DNA of 64,000 bases from Serinus canaria (Eukaryota; Chordata; Aves; Passeriformes; Fringillidae): the NCBI RefSeq assembly GCF_022539315.1, contig NC_066332.1, positions 2,313,001 through 2,377,000 on the forward strand. The letters run 5' to 3'. Made by a program: the position numbers and the translations under genes. Positions 28,066 through 40,059 of the stretch are shown one piece after another. Each line of letters begins with the position of its first letter. Positions within the stretch are counted from its first letter, which is position 1. The notes under the pieces were generated by a model. The model ran no database searches and was not told the origin of the DNA. It was given only the letters and a program-made list of their open reading frames with translations.

Positions 28066-28098
28066 TCTTTAAAAAAAAAAAAAAAGAAAGAAAAAAAA
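28066..28098. repeat. A-rich simple sequence
   Basis: A run of about 14 A followed by A-rich sequence interrupted by G. No element body was recognised. Confidence 0.85.
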
Positions 28099-28314
28099 GA
28101 TGTTTTGGAAGCTGCTCAAACAAAAGCCAAAATGGAAATATGCCTCTTTCAACCATACCCTGGGCTGCTGTTAAATATAAGAGGGACACTTAGAATTTCC
28201 ACAAGTGTGAACTGCAGCTGAGGTTTATAAAATAGAAAAGTTTGATGTCAAAACTGCCCAAGAACAGTTCTTTACTTTTATCTTAAGCTACAGCCTCCAT
28301 TCTCTACACTGTGT

Positions 28315-28341
28315 TAAAAAAAAAAAAAAAAAAAAAGAGAG
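28315..28341. repeat. Poly-A run
   Basis: About 21 A residues following GTGTT. No flanking retrocopy was recognised. Confidence 0.9.
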
Positions 28342-29539
28342 GTCTTGCATATACATGGAAGATTCTAGATCAATTAGAAGGAAAACATCAATTTAAAAAA
28401 TTATTATGCTTTAAAAACAACAGAAGCATGTAGATGGCAGAGGAGTGACACAGTCCCCTGCTCAGAAATAATGCAGATTATTTAAACTTTAACCTGACCA
28501 TTTCAGAGCACCTAATGAGCACAGGCTAAACTTACAGAGGTTTTTGGGTTTTTTTACCTCCAAACTGCAGGACAGAGAGCTCCAATCTGCTCAGAGTCAC
28601 GTAGGATTTATGGGAATTCAAATGTGCTGAGGTATTGCTTTATCTGATAGCCTTGTTCCTCCCCTGAAGAAAGACAAGGCTAAATCTTTGTACAGCCACA
28701 CATCTCTCTATAAACACCAGGAAAATTTCAAATCTTAGCCAATTCTTTTTTATTATTATTATTTCAAGCCATTCAGAGAGGAGAAAGAACCAAATTTATG
28801 TTTGGCTTCACTTACTTCTGGGAAAGAATTTGGCCAAATGTTTGTATTCCATCAAGAGGAAGAAACTATGAACTTCAACAATAAAAATAACCAATACCAT
28901 ACACAAATTACATATGGAAGACTGGTGGTAATTGTCTGTCCTTTCACCCCCCCTGCCTTATATTATTGCTGTATGGTTGCAATTTAAGAAGTAGAAAAGC
29001 TCTTGAAGCAGAATTCCTACAGTGAGCAAGCCAGACAGAACTACTACAGGGAGCAGCCCTGCACCCACAGCCTGTGTGGAGTTTAATTATGTAAATCTAG
29101 AACACCACATTCACGTTACATAAATCAATTTTAGTCTAATTTCCTAGCAAGGAGGAAAGGCTTACAGAACCCAGAGGTATCAGAGGTAGAAAACATCTGC
29201 AACAAATCTAATTCTTTTCTTCTGCTCCAGCCACTTGGCTCCCAAAGTGTGAAAAATGGCTATCACTTAGTAAAGCTGCTGTCCAACTACTTGAAAGCAC
29301 ACTCACTTTGAGACTAAAAGTTAAATTACAAATGGTCTTCCCTTGATTGGAGATTTACATTTTATAATAGCACAGAAATTTATAGGAAGGGAGAGTTCAG
29401 TCTATTAAATTTATGATGAGTTTAGATACTTAAACTTCACCTCGATTTTAATTACGTAACAAGATACCAAAGTACAATTTAAAAAAAGACCTGAATGCAA
29501 TCATTAATATAGACATTTAGACTCCTGTCAGTGAATTGT

Positions 29540-29900
29540 GGAGCTTTTAATTTCCCTGTGCATGACTGCAGTGCTGGTTTGAATTCAGCCCCACAATGGC
29601 CAAGACATTTCCCAGAGTGATAACAAAGAGGGGTTTTGTTAGGGCCGCTGGAGGGGTCAGTGGCAGCTGCACCCTGGGCCTGCCATAATCACTATAAAAT
29701 CCTGGCCTGCAACAATGGCTGCTCATTGGAATATAAAACAATTGGAATGTTGAAGCTGGAATTTCAGCAGCTGCTACTGGCCATTTTCCATAGCTTTGAA
29801 GCATCAGCTATCAGTGAGCTCATTTGCTGTGTCTTCGCATCCCAGATCTCATTTTAGTGATAAAAAACATTTGTGGGATTGTACCACGAGTCAGATGCCT
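29540..29900. promoter_or_regulatory. Candidate conserved non-coding element
   Basis: Repeat-free stretch with several CpGs and E-box/MEF2-like words (GGCAGCTGCACC, CACTATAAAATCC, TTTAGTGATAAAAAAC). The reading is based on texture only, with no splice-supported coding frame. Confidence 0.25.
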
Positions 29901-31829
29901 GATATAAACCAGTATAAAAATAATCCCACAGAAATGGCAATGTTCTTAATCCAAACCATGCCAGAGATGCATTGGGCAAGGCAGTTTCTCCAGGAGCTGC
30001 CCTGGTGGAGCAGAGGAAGAGCCTGAAGCTCAGGGAGGGAGAAGGGAAAGGGCAGAACCTTCCCAGCTCACCTTTCCTCCAGACCAGTCTCATCTGTACC
30101 TGAGCTTAGCTAAGCCAAACTTGATTTTAGCACCAGGAAGCAAATAAAAGGATTGCATTTTGCCCCTCACAGCTTCAGTGAGCACTGGCCTTGCCTGATG
30201 AAAGATCACTTGATTATCGGCACCAGGCAGACAATAAATCACAGAGCTGTGTCTCAGCACTCTGTTATTCATACCCACTGCACCAGCCCAACACCAGGTT
30301 TGTCCCTGTATTTTTAAATCTCTCTCTCCTTAAAGAATATTTAAAGAAATTATTACATATTTCAAAGCAAATTTCAACAGAGTGGAATTCAAAGAATTCT
30401 GCTAATTAAGATTTCAGGATTTTTCTGGGAGGCATGAGCAGGGAGGAGCACTGGTAACTGCAGGACAGGATTCAGAGGTTGACATCTATTTCTCACTCAA
30501 CAGGATTTAGTTTCACTTAGATACAGCCCTCAAGGAGTGAAAGAATAAAATATTCAGTCCCTGACACCTTAGAGCTCTGAGCCTTCCCAGTGAACAGTGT
30601 AAGCATAGAGACATTTACTGAAACACTGCTCAGCTTCTTCCCAGAGTTATAAATCCTTTTTTTCTTCTTTAATAAAGCTTCAGCAAACAATATTCCCAGA
30701 GAGTTGAAAACAGCTCTGATCCCAGGGAGGATCTACTGACTGAGACAGGAGGAACAAACAAAAACATTTTGGCTGAGTGAAAAGAAATATATTCAGTGGC
30801 AAGCACAAGGAAAGCAATGCAGACAGATAATTCCTGGGAGACAAATGATTCTGGCAGCAGCAGAAAGAAGCAACATGAAAAACCTTTTCCAAGGTCATCT
30901 CTGCATGCACACCATCAGAAGGGGAAAGCCAGACTCATGGAAAATATTTCATCCATTGACACAAACTCAGGTGAGTTCCAGTATTCCCTGGCCATCAGAA
31001 CATTATTTCTTGGAAATTCTCAAAAGCAAGTGCTCAAGAGCTGATGTGTGGGTCATAGCCTTCCATGTGAAATACAATCACACACTGAAAAAAAGAGTTC
31101 TATTTAAATTCATTAAAGTTGGTAACCAAACAGGTCAGTTAAAGTAGCAGGGAAAGACAGAGCAGAAAAAGAACAGGAAAACACAAATTGTGAAGGAAAA
31201 GGAAAATTGTCCAAAGGAAATGTGGACATGAGTCCTCTGTAGCCTGCTCTGACAATTGGCTGCAATTACAAACATCAGTGTGCAACAGCATCACTGAAAA
31301 TTCAGAAAGAAAATGATGATCATGGCTGCAGAACCTCTACATTAATAGCAATGTATTCATTTGAAATAATGCAAGTAAATACTTATTCCTGCAACTATTT
31401 TCAATTTTTGTCTGTCAAGTGATTTATCAAGTCAATATCCATGCTCCCAATGCTGAACAGGGCAGTAAAGAAAATTTGGTTTCCACAGAACAATTTAGTT
31501 TTGATTTTTTGGAAGTGTAATATAGGTCTGTGCTACAGAAATAGTCAGCAATGATCTGTGGGAAACATTTAAATTATATTTACAGCTCATATGCTCCATT
31601 TATTTTATTTAAATTGTATGAAGCCACCACCACATGTAACTGGTGGTATCAGCACAAGCAACTATGCAGCATGGACCCCATGCAGTCAGACACTGCAATT
31701 ATTAAATGTGAGCACTGTCAGATGAATGTTCTTTTCCTCCTAACCCACCTGGTTCAGTGCTCATATAGAATAAAGAACTGTGAAATAGCCACTCTCCCAT
31801 TTAGTTCAGATTGTCAACAAGAGCCACGT
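29901..31829. other. Non-coding, nothing recognised
   Basis: AT-rich sequence. Short open frames lack splice sites or recognisable peptides. Confidence 0.6.
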
Positions 31830-33170
31830 TAGGAAAAGCCAAGCTGATGTCGTGCTTTTCGTGGCATCTTTTCGACAACAAAGCCTGGACCCAAGATCTG
31901 ACCACTCACAATTTCTAAACCAGCTTATAAAGCTAAATCCATGCAAACCCTTAATGGATCAGGATTTTATTTCCAGCGCTGCAAAAACTTTGGCTGTGGC
32001 CAAGTCTTATCAGCTCCAGTGGCAGGCAGATTACAGGAGCTGTGCCATGGATCAGGGGGAGGCACTCCCAGCTTAAACCAATTACACACTTAGCACCAAG
32101 TTGTCAAACTGCAGAGCCATGCCAAAGCCTGACATGTAATTTCTGCAATGCTTACAAATTTTAAGGAGAATTACACTGAATGGGGAGCCTGGGAAAATGA
32201 CTGGTGGAAGGAGCAGTGTTGGAAATCCAGATTTTAGTGGTGTGTAAGTGAGGGATCCACACCAAGTCAAGCTTTGCCATTGCAGAATCTACTGGATCTT
32301 TACCAACGGCCCACAGTTCAAACTCCCCTGCATCCATTCATGGGCAGACAGATCTATTAAATTATTTGCCAGCTGGGAGTCATTTCTTTTACAATAAGCA
32401 GAGGAGTGAGAGGTAACTGCAGAGCAATCCAGAGCTGTCCTAATTACTCCTTCCAGGCAGGAAAACGTGTGATAAAATGCACGTTTTGTGATTCCCTTCC
32501 CCTTTAGTGGCTTCAGCACTGTAACCTGTAGCTTCTGATGGCCCTCCCCAGTGCTCTTAAACCTGGTGGAAAACCCCCAGACAGACAATCACTGTACAAT
32601 TTAAGGCACATAATTAGCAATTATTTCATGCACACTTCACAATAATAATCTGTTACGTACTAAGGGGAAAGAAACATTAATGAGCTACTTCTGGTGCCTC
32701 TCTGTGTACTGTGTTTGCATAATAATGAGGCCCAATCTGCTGGAAAACACAGAAAGGACAAATTAATAAGGTGGTCATTTTTGTCTAATGATGCTTAATA
32801 CAGTTGGAGCAATCTGCTCGAGACAAAAGACGGGCACTCAGACATAGCCGATTATGCATTCGCGTGGCAGCTGAAATCTTTATTAAACAGAATGATGAAT
32901 CTGATTAACATGTGATAACAAATATACAGTCTGGGCCAGGGCCCTGGCACCTCCCGCCAGCTCTGCTCCAGCCCCTCTTTACCGAGGCTTTACTGAGATT
33001 GAGGTCACACTGCAATTCCCCATAGGCGCATTAAGATAAAAGTTTGCCAAATGTGGTAACGTGCTGAACAAAACAATATCCTGTTATATAAAAGCTACTG
33101 TCTCAACAGCTGACTGTCTAATCAGTGAGAGCAACAACTCCTTAATAAGTTTAAAATTTTAATTGTGGGT
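31830..33170. promoter_or_regulatory. Candidate conserved non-coding block
   Basis: A long stretch free of recognisable repeats, with scattered CpGs unusual for its AT-rich setting and many homeodomain-type and GATA-type cores: GTCTAATGATGCTTAATAC, GATTATGCATTCGCG, CTTTATTAAACAG, GATTAACATGTGATAAC, TTAAGATAAAAG, CTTAATAAGTTT. This is the texture of deeply conserved developmental enhancers. Conservation itself cannot be seen from one genome. If it is an enhancer, TBX4 or TBX2 is the likely target by position. Confidence 0.4.
32289..32562 (-). other. Possible terminal exon of the unnamed gene (Z2), or conserved non-coding sequence
   Basis: After a plausible acceptor (GGTTTTCCACCAG/G) a 90-codon open frame runs to a TAG at 32,289-32,291. 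It requires two preceding bases, which Z1 would supply. It includes KLQVTVLKPLKGKG and ANNLIDLSAHEWMQ. It sits within a stretch that otherwise looks like conserved regulatory DNA, where long open frames can arise by chance, so the coding reading is doubtful. Confidence 0.2.
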
Positions 33171-33815
33171 TTCGGTCGCCTTTTAAGATATGAAGGATGA
33201 TTTAGTACATCAGCTAAGCTACGTCTTAAAGCACCCCTACATTTGTGCTACCAAAATCTTCTAATTCCAAAGTACTGCCTTCTACTCCATTTCAAAACAC
33301 AATTCGATTCCCAAAAAGGAATATGCAATTATTTTAGGGGACTAAAAAATACAATCACTCCTACAATTACATTATATACAATTACAAAATTTTAATTGTG
33401 GGTTTTGGTTGCCTTTTAACATAAGAAGGATGATTTAGTTCATCAGCTGAGCCACATCTTCAAGCTTGTGCTACCAAAATATTCTCTCTTATTCCAAAGA
33501 ACTGCCTTCTATTCCAATTCACAATACAATTCTAGTCCCAAAAACAACTGTACAATTATTTAGGGGACTAAGAAATACAATTTAGGGACTAAAAAATACA
33601 ACTACTCTTTAATTGTGGGTTTCAGTCACCTTTTAATATATGAAGGATGATTTAGTTCATGAGCTAAGCTACATCTTCAAGCTTGTGCTACCAAAATATT
33701 CTCTCTAATTCCAAAGCACTGACTTCTCTTTCATCTCACAACACAATTCTATTCCAAAAAAGGAATATACAATTATTTAGGGGACTAAAAAATGCAATTA
33801 CTTAGGGTGTATACA
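33153..33815. repeat. Diverged tandem triplication, about 220-bp unit
   Basis: Three copies starting near 33,153, 33,386 and 33,607, each beginning TTTAATTGTGGGTTT and continuing through AAGGATGATTTAGT, GTGCTACCAAAAT, then TTAGGGGACTAA. Copy 1 retains CpGs (TTTCGGTCGCC) that read TTTTGGTTGCC and TTTCAGTCACC in copies 2 and 3, consistent with copy 1 being nearest the original. The triplication abuts the candidate regulatory block at 31,830-33,170. Confidence 0.9.
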
Positions 33816-36068
33816 ATTACTTAGGGCGTTGTAAGCAGTATAAAAAATAATAATAATTTATATGCCACTGTTTTGGTGCTAATGGAGGTTTCTAGATCAA
33901 TGGGGAACACAGGATGTGATTGAATTTAGCAGTAGAAATGTAGCAGTAAATTTCAAAATCTAATTTTCAGTAGAAATAATTGATATAAAAGGAGGTTTAA
34001 AAATGTACAAGATGCAATTTGTTAATCCCACCTTAAATTTAAGCCATGAAAATACAGCGTGGCCTCTTTAAAGAGTGACCACATCTAGGAGTAAATCACA
34101 GCTCTTAAATGCAGGGGTTTTATTTGGAGCTTGCTTTGCTGGAGCAATGTGATTTCTATTAAATGAACAATTCCTTGCTTGCAGAACCAACTGTACTTGA
34201 TTTCCAGTCAGCCCATGACATGAAGCAATTTGGGATGACACAGATACCTCCTGACAATGAACATGATTTACCACAGGGTGGGCAGCAGCACAAACTGTAA
34301 TGTGGATTTTATCTCCACAAATATATTGCTCAGCACCAGCAGGAGCTGGGATACAAGAGTTTAGAACTGGGAGCTAAGATTGACTGAATCACAGCTCCTT
34401 CACTTGAATGCATCTGTGTTTGCTCTGGTAACTGATAGCACATCATAAATCATCATTTTCAGCTCCTTGGACTCGTTCTGTGTGCCTTCATTGACATCAA
34501 TATATTCCCAATGACAAGACACCAACAGCCACTGGATTTAAAGCCAGGAGGTGACAAAATGAAAGCTGTATTTACCTCTAGCATCACTCATCCCCAGTCC
34601 AGCCTACCTTTGTAAATAAATATCATTATTTTCACACACAAAATAAATAAAATAAAATTTTAAAAATAGTGGTTTCCTTCCTCAGCCCCTCAATCCCACA
34701 TTCAAGTCACCTGGCACATGAATGGTCAGACCCAGAGCAGAGAGGGCTGCCCAGCCCTGTGGATGATGATGGGATGTTTTCCCTGAAACAAAGCCAGGCA
34801 TGAAGAGATGAGATGTGTCTCTCCCAAAGCCATGAGCTCTCACAGTGACTCCCCAGAGCCAGAGCTGGGGGGGTTCAGTCTCCTGCAGGCCCACAAGGTT
34901 CTGAGCTTTCTTTTCAGTGGGGACAGAAAGAACAGGGAAGAATGGGAAGGGAAGAGACTCATCCAGAAAATCTGCTGGAGTTAACAGAGTATTTTTAGCT
35001 AGAAACCCCAGAAGTTCAATCTACAGGTGGGCTGAGAAGAAAACACTGCTTTGTTTTACATTTTTGAGCTAAACCCAGCTGATCCCATGTTTACACTTGG
35101 TGGGATGGAAGAGGCACAAAAAGACAGTTGAGAAGCTAAAACGAAAACTCAACTCGTTCTACCTCAGAGCATCCCTGTAGTTCACATTCTGCCAGGATCA
35201 GTTCCCTCAGGGTGACATTTCATTATGTTTGATACAAAATGAATGCTGGAAATGCCATGAAAACTTCGTGGTCGTGTTTGAAATCCCAAAATTCATGGCA
35301 AAGAATGCTTCCCAAACCCTGGCCATCAGCACACTGCCATACTCTGCATTTCAACCAGCTTGGACAGCTGATAATGACACACACAGGCAAAACATCAGGA
35401 TCATATTCAGCTTTTGGCAAAGATTCAGTCTCAAAAATCTCTCATTAAACTCACCTGTCTCTATTTCCATGGAGTGAATGAAGGGGAGGGCAGAGGTGTC
35501 CTGGCCTTACCTGCACAGATCCCTCAGGATGGAGCCTCACCCTTCACTTTAAGAGAAAAATCCAGAATTTTCACATCTATATTTCAAAGGATCCTATTGA
35601 GAATTCAGTTTGCTCTCAGTGAAATACAATACCCAGAAATAAATTCTTCCTGTTGACTCCATTAAACCGTGTCCATGTTCATCCTTCAGGGGCTGATTAA
35701 CTTCTTCTTTTTTAGTGCCAAAACTAACATAAAATTACATGTCTGAGAATTCAAGTCTACAGCACTTGTGTAAATATGTTTTGTTCTGGTTTTCCTTTCA
35801 TGAAAGACATGGATGGCTGCTATTTTCCCATCCCTTTTCAGATGTAATATTACAGACACTGCAACAAATTAGGTACAGACAAATATATTCAGTGACCTGA
35901 ACTCAGTTATAACAATCATTTCAAATCTCTGTGGTAGAAGTCAGATAAATGATATAATATTATCTGGGTAAATATTCATTCTACCTTTTATAAAAGTAGT
36001 ATTTTAGTATTTCCTGTACAATCATTCCATTCTAATTTTATTATACAAAATAAACTGATCTGACTTAC
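33816..36068. other. Downstream flank of the unnamed gene, mostly unexplained
   Basis: Apart from the tentative segment at 35,455-35,510, no exon with a good acceptor, donor and open frame was found. The 3' end of the unnamed gene should lie here or further left if exon Y is not terminal. Confidence 0.5.
35455..35510 (-). other. Possible further exon of the unnamed gene (Z1)
   Basis: A near-perfect minus-strand donor (GAGACAG/GTGAGT) ends a 56-bp segment preceded by TCTGTGCAG. Read in phase 0, as exon Y requires, it is open and ends two bases into a codon. The acceptor has a poor pyrimidine tract and the peptide is not distinctive. It is recorded because the phases fit, not because the coding signal is convincing. 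Confidence 0.2.
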
Positions 36069-36226
36069 CCATGAGTGCACTTTATTACTGAAAAGAGTAA
36101 CCTCAGCTCCTATCAAAGGACTTGGAGAAATGGACTGAAGGACACAGCTCCTGCACTGCAAGTAACTTGTCAGAGAAGATTCCTTCTCATTCCAAACAGC
36201 ATTTAAAGATAAACTGCCATTCAGGT
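36069..36226 (-). CDS. Exon Y of an unnamed gene downstream of BRIP1
   Basis: The 158-bp exon has a strong acceptor (TTTCTTTCTTTTTGAAAG/AC) and a strong donor (CATGG/GTAAGT). It completes the Asp codon from the previous exon and reads LNGSLSLNAVWNEKESS, then LTSYLQCRSCVLQSI, then LIGAEVTLFSNKVHSW. It ends in phase 0. Together exons U to Y give about 220 codons. If splicing fails here, the frame runs about 28 more codons to a TAA near 35,988, so exon Y could also be terminal. The family is not recognised. It may be a complete gene with missed ends, a lineage-specific gene, or a recent relic. Confidence 0.7.
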
Positions 36227-36858
36227 CTTTCAAAAAGAAAGAAAAAGTGGTTTATACAGGAATCCAGAGAGGTTTTTGAAAGAGATAAAAGTTATTTTAT
36301 CAGTTGCATTTCACACATTTCAAAATGTCAGAAAGATTGGTAAAGAAAGCTCAGTCCTGGTGGCAAAATCACCTCTCATGCAGTGAGCCAGCCTAACACC
36401 CCTGGATGGGCAGCACAAGTGCCCACACATAAATAAATCATTTACAGAAATAAAATCATTTCTGTAGCTCTCTGTCACCTGAAGACCCAAAGGGCAGCAC
36501 AAGGCACAGGCTGGGAGCTGGAGGGATTTCTGTCAAACTCAGCACTTGGGTTTGACCACAGCTCCATGTGGCCAGTTCAGGGATTTAACTGGCAAGAACT
36601 GGAAAGGATTCTGTTCCCATTAGCATTTTCTTTTATTCTTCATCAGGATTTCTGAGAGGACCCAACAAATCTGGGAGTGCAGGGGACACTGGAGCTCCTT
36701 TTCAGTGTTTGTTAAATGTGCAGAGCTCTGAGGAGGGAAAATCACACCATGAGCTTCCCAAAAGGTCCAGGGGAGGGTGGCAAATTGTTGGTATTTAATT
36801 GAATTTAAAGCAAAAGGGCTTGATAAATGTTAGCTGGAATTTATCAGTGAGAACTTAC

Positions 36859-37074
36859 CTTTCACTGGCATCTGATAAACCTTCAAAGTCTCTTTAAGGT
36901 GACCAAGACTTGCAGCATCTGAGATGACCAACATCACATTATCATCTTCTGAAATGGCCTCTAGTTTACACTTACAATTATTAATGGATTCTTTGCTCCT
37001 TATATTGGCATTTCTGAAGAGTTTCCAGATTATTTGCAGCTCACTATTACTGTGGCAAGCTTTTCTCAAAATTC
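36859..37074 (-). CDS. Exon X of an unnamed gene downstream of BRIP1
   Basis: This 216-bp exon is the strongest of the series. It runs from TTAAATTATAG/GA to a near-consensus donor, GTGAAAG/GTAAGT. It encodes 71 codons without a stop, including RKACHSNSELQIIWKLF, a basic Asn/Lys/Cys stretch, and DDNVMLVISDAASLGHLKET. The run VMLVISDAA resembles a buried beta strand followed by a helix, as in Rossmann-like or vWA-like folds, but no diagnostic motif is visible. The last base plus the first two bases of the next exon make Asp. Confidence 0.7.
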
Positions 37075-37180
37075 CTATAATTTAAAAAGTGGGGTGTAAG
37101 ACTTACATACACACATGGTTTTGAATACAGTACTGTTCAACCATGCTGCAAACTTTCCACATTTACAAGATGGGAATTTA

Positions 37181-37245
37181 GGCCCTGATCCAATACCCAC
37201 TGCAGGCACTGAAAAGACTTCTATTGCTGTAAATGGCCCTTGGAA
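37181..37245. mobile_element. Decayed palindromic MITE-like repeat
   Basis: An imperfect inverted repeat with arms GGCCCTGATCCAATACCCAC and the opposing half ending AATGGCCCTTGG, around a centre GAAAAGACTTCTATTG. It resembles a family of short palindromic interspersed repeats seen in reptile and bird genomes (AAGCCCATTGAAGTCAATGG-type arms). Both arms have diverged. It lies in the intron just upstream of exon X of the unnamed gene. Confidence 0.4.
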
Positions 37246-39387
37246 AAAGGCCTTCTTTAAAATGTTTAATGTGCCCAAAATTTACTTTTCAACAGATAAT
37301 TTTCCCCTTGTTATTACTCCCAAATCGAGCTTGAATCCACTTTGAATAAAGCCATTTATTTTTAATTTTCAGATTTTTTTAACTTTCCTCAATCAACTGG
37401 CATCTGAGATTCAGTTTAAACAACACAAAACCCCTTGCTGACAACAGCCACCCTGGGGGGTGCAGACATTCTGTAGCCCAGGGGTTCCATCTCAGGTTTG
37501 CACCAGAGATTTGATGATATTGATAAATTCAGGGAGGGAATTAAAGGTTCCTGAGGAGATCACCTAAATCTTAAAGGTTCTTTTGGGAAAACAGGGAGGC
37601 AAGGAGGGAGCTGGGCCTGCCCACTGTGGGCTTTGCTACCTGGCCTGGGTTTAATAAGTGCAGAATATGGAAAATCTCCCACTGTCCCTCAGGCACAGGT
37701 TTGGTTTGCTGAAGAGTTTTGTCCTTTCTTGGTTTCATCAGCATGAAGCATCTCTCATTTGCATGTAACTGATGAGAATATCTTGTAATTAGGTCATTAG
37801 CACAATGGCCCAATGGCCTGAAGATGAAGCTTATTTTTAAAACAACAGAATTGCTGTTACTTTTCTCAGCCTTTAGACATTCCCAAATCAAAGTGTCTCC
37901 CAAAACCATAAAGAATTCCCAAAAGCAGCTCATCCCCACTTTGTACAAGGTGTCAGAACAGAATAAAACCAAACCAATACAAGGCAGGTCACAGACTGAA
38001 GAAGAGCAGTGCCATTATTTCAGTCACTTTTGATAGCTCCATGCACTGGATTCACTGAGTTACTGTGCCAAGGAATTTCCAAACTTCTCCCACAAACTGG
38101 GAGCAAATGAACCCCTAATCCTGGGCAGGAGCAAACCCCAGGGAATGGCCACTGTGCCATTCCTTCAGTAATTCCTTCAGCCCAGAATGGCAGCAGAAGT
38201 TGCCTTCAGTTAACTCTCAAATATCAGATTTAAGCTCAAGTCAGGTCAGTGTGGCAGGACCCTGAATCAAGAGAACTGCCAGAAAAAATGACTTCTTTGA
38301 AATAATTGTTCTGGTCACAACTCCCTTCTGTCCCCTCAAAGGCTTCCTGCAGGGCTCATTCCTCCAAATCCAGTGGAGAAATGAACCAATTGTTCTAAAA
38401 TGTCCCTCCAACATCCAAACCTGGGAAAGCAAAAGGGTGGATGAGACATCCCATCCTTGCCAAAACCACTGCTGATCTTACCCTGAGCTCTGGGCAGGAT
38501 TTCAGCTCCACACACAACACAGTGAAGTCCTTTCCTGCAAGGCTGCTTGTGTGCTTCCTTCTAACAAGGCAATGCACAAGTGCATGTAAATACTGGTTTG
38601 CATACATGAAGCATTTAAATAAATTATAATATGAATAAATTAAATCTATCCAAACTGCTCCAGAGAAATCCAGTACTTGAAATACTCAAAGGTTATCATT
38701 TATATTAGTTAATAATTCAATATACACCAGGCTAAAAGTTTTTAACCTTACTTAAACAGAAAAATCTCCTATAAAATATGAGGGATTTTATGGGCTATAA
38801 CACTGCAGGCTATCAAAGTGTTGGGAATTTTGAAAGGAGCCTGGCATGGTTGGTGCCTTTGTGTTTCCATCTATTGAGTGTGTAAAGCAGAGCTCTGCAG
38901 ATCAGGAAGAAACTATTCCACTGTGTTATTTCACTTGAAAACTGATAGAATCCATTATTCTGGATTCCCTTGCAGCCCAGCACTCAGAACAGTGTTTAAC
39001 CATGGATGTGGTACCTTTCTCTCTCGGGAGGAGCCACTTGGCCTAAGGGCAGCTTTCCTTCTGCTGCTTCTCCTCTGAACTTTCAATCCTTGAATAAATT
39101 CAAGATTTTGTTAGTATTTTAGGCAATAGAGATTATGCTGAGCTATTATATCAAAGTAGGAAAAGCATTCTCAATATTTAGCCTTGACAGATGTGATAAA
39201 TCCAAATAAATCATTCTAGAAAATTCAGTATATTGACTTCACTTCCCTTCTATCTGCAGGCTGGGCAGCATTTAATTCTGAGAACTACCATAAATATCTT
39301 ACCTCTAACATATCAAACAGCACAGCAATTAAATGGAAAGACAAATTCAGAATGAATTTACAGCAAAAGAAAGACTCCACCCCTTAC

Positions 39388-39526
39388 CTTCCAAACCCAG
39401 CAGAACACAAAGGGCTTTTATCCACCTGTGGATTTGAGATTTTAGAGGACAGAATTGTTTTCCAGAAATCACAGTAACAAGTGCTGATGTTTCAAGACAT
39501 ATTTCAGAACTAATGGTTAATTTGAT
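39388..39526 (-). CDS. Exon W of an unnamed gene downstream of BRIP1
   Basis: The 139-bp exon is bounded by AACTTTAG/ATC and TTGGAAG/GTAAGG. It reads LTISSEICLETSALVTVISG and later IHRWIKALCVLLGLE. The acceptor TAG would be an in-frame stop if unspliced, so the reading frame begins exactly at the splice site. It ends one base into a codon, and the next exon starts with the two bases needed to make Gly. The product family is not recognised. Confidence 0.65.
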
Positions 39527-39950
39527 CTAAAGTTTAAATGATGGGTGTGATTTGACACAGAGCAGGCCCTGCCTTAGAGGATTTCTGATCAAAGGAAGAG
39601 GCACCACAGCTCAAGAAAGGAACAATCTGCTCCAGATAAGGAAAAAGAGATGGATTTTCTCCTTTTTTTTTTGAATGTTATGGATTTAAAGACAGACAAA
39701 TCTCCTGAAGGACAAATAAGAGGCTGTGGGCCCCTGGATGAGCAGACAAGTCACAAAGCTTAAGTGATTTCTGTTATCTGTCCAGACACACAAAAATGCA
39801 CCAAGGGTTTGGAGCAGGAGATTTGCTTTAGGAAAACTGAGGATCAAGCCCAAGGCCAGCTCTAGAGGCCAGGAACCAACAGGAACTTCAGCATTAATTC
39901 AATAGAAATGAAGAATATTTCTCTTTAGATGTGCCAGAGGTTTTCAATAC

Positions 39951-40059
39951 TGGAATTTCTGCCCTATCAACTAAAGCAAACCTGTCAGTGAAATCCAGGA
40001 CACCTTGGTCACCAGTATTGCACAACTTGAAGCAAAAGCCTTGTGCCAAATACTGCCAG
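39951..40059 (-). CDS. Exon V of an unnamed gene downstream of BRIP1
   Basis: Open frame reading YLAQGFCFKLCNTGDQGV and then LDFTDRFALVDRAEIP, ending on a codon boundary at CCA/GTATTG. There are two usable acceptors: TTTCTTCAG (start 40,059, one leading base) and CTGGCAG (start 40,052, phase 0). The donor is weak, but splicing here joins exactly in frame to the next exon, whose own frame is closed by a stop just before its acceptor. I do not recognise the family. The alternation of short hydrophobic and charged stretches suggests a folded, beta-rich protein segment, which is inference only. Confidence 0.6.

Larger units (their letters stand above)
19742..29539. other. Non-coding, nothing recognised beyond short simple repeats
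   Basis: Nearly 10 kb of ordinary-looking AT-rich sequence with two poly-A runs and one 24-bp duplication. A stretch near 26,520-26,700 with several GATA words (TTGATAAGTG, CTGATAAG) could be regulatory, but the evidence is too thin to list separately. Confidence 0.6.

Noticed and set aside
1..36000. Search for TBX4 coding exons or a T-box motif
   Set aside because: No T-box peptide or TBX4 C-terminal sequence with splice support was seen on either strand; TBX4 is expected beyond the left edge.
37571..37972. 133-codon minus-strand open frame lying in the intron between exons W and X
   Set aside because: The peptide is coherent in places, but exons W and X join correctly without it and its own splice sites are unconvincing.
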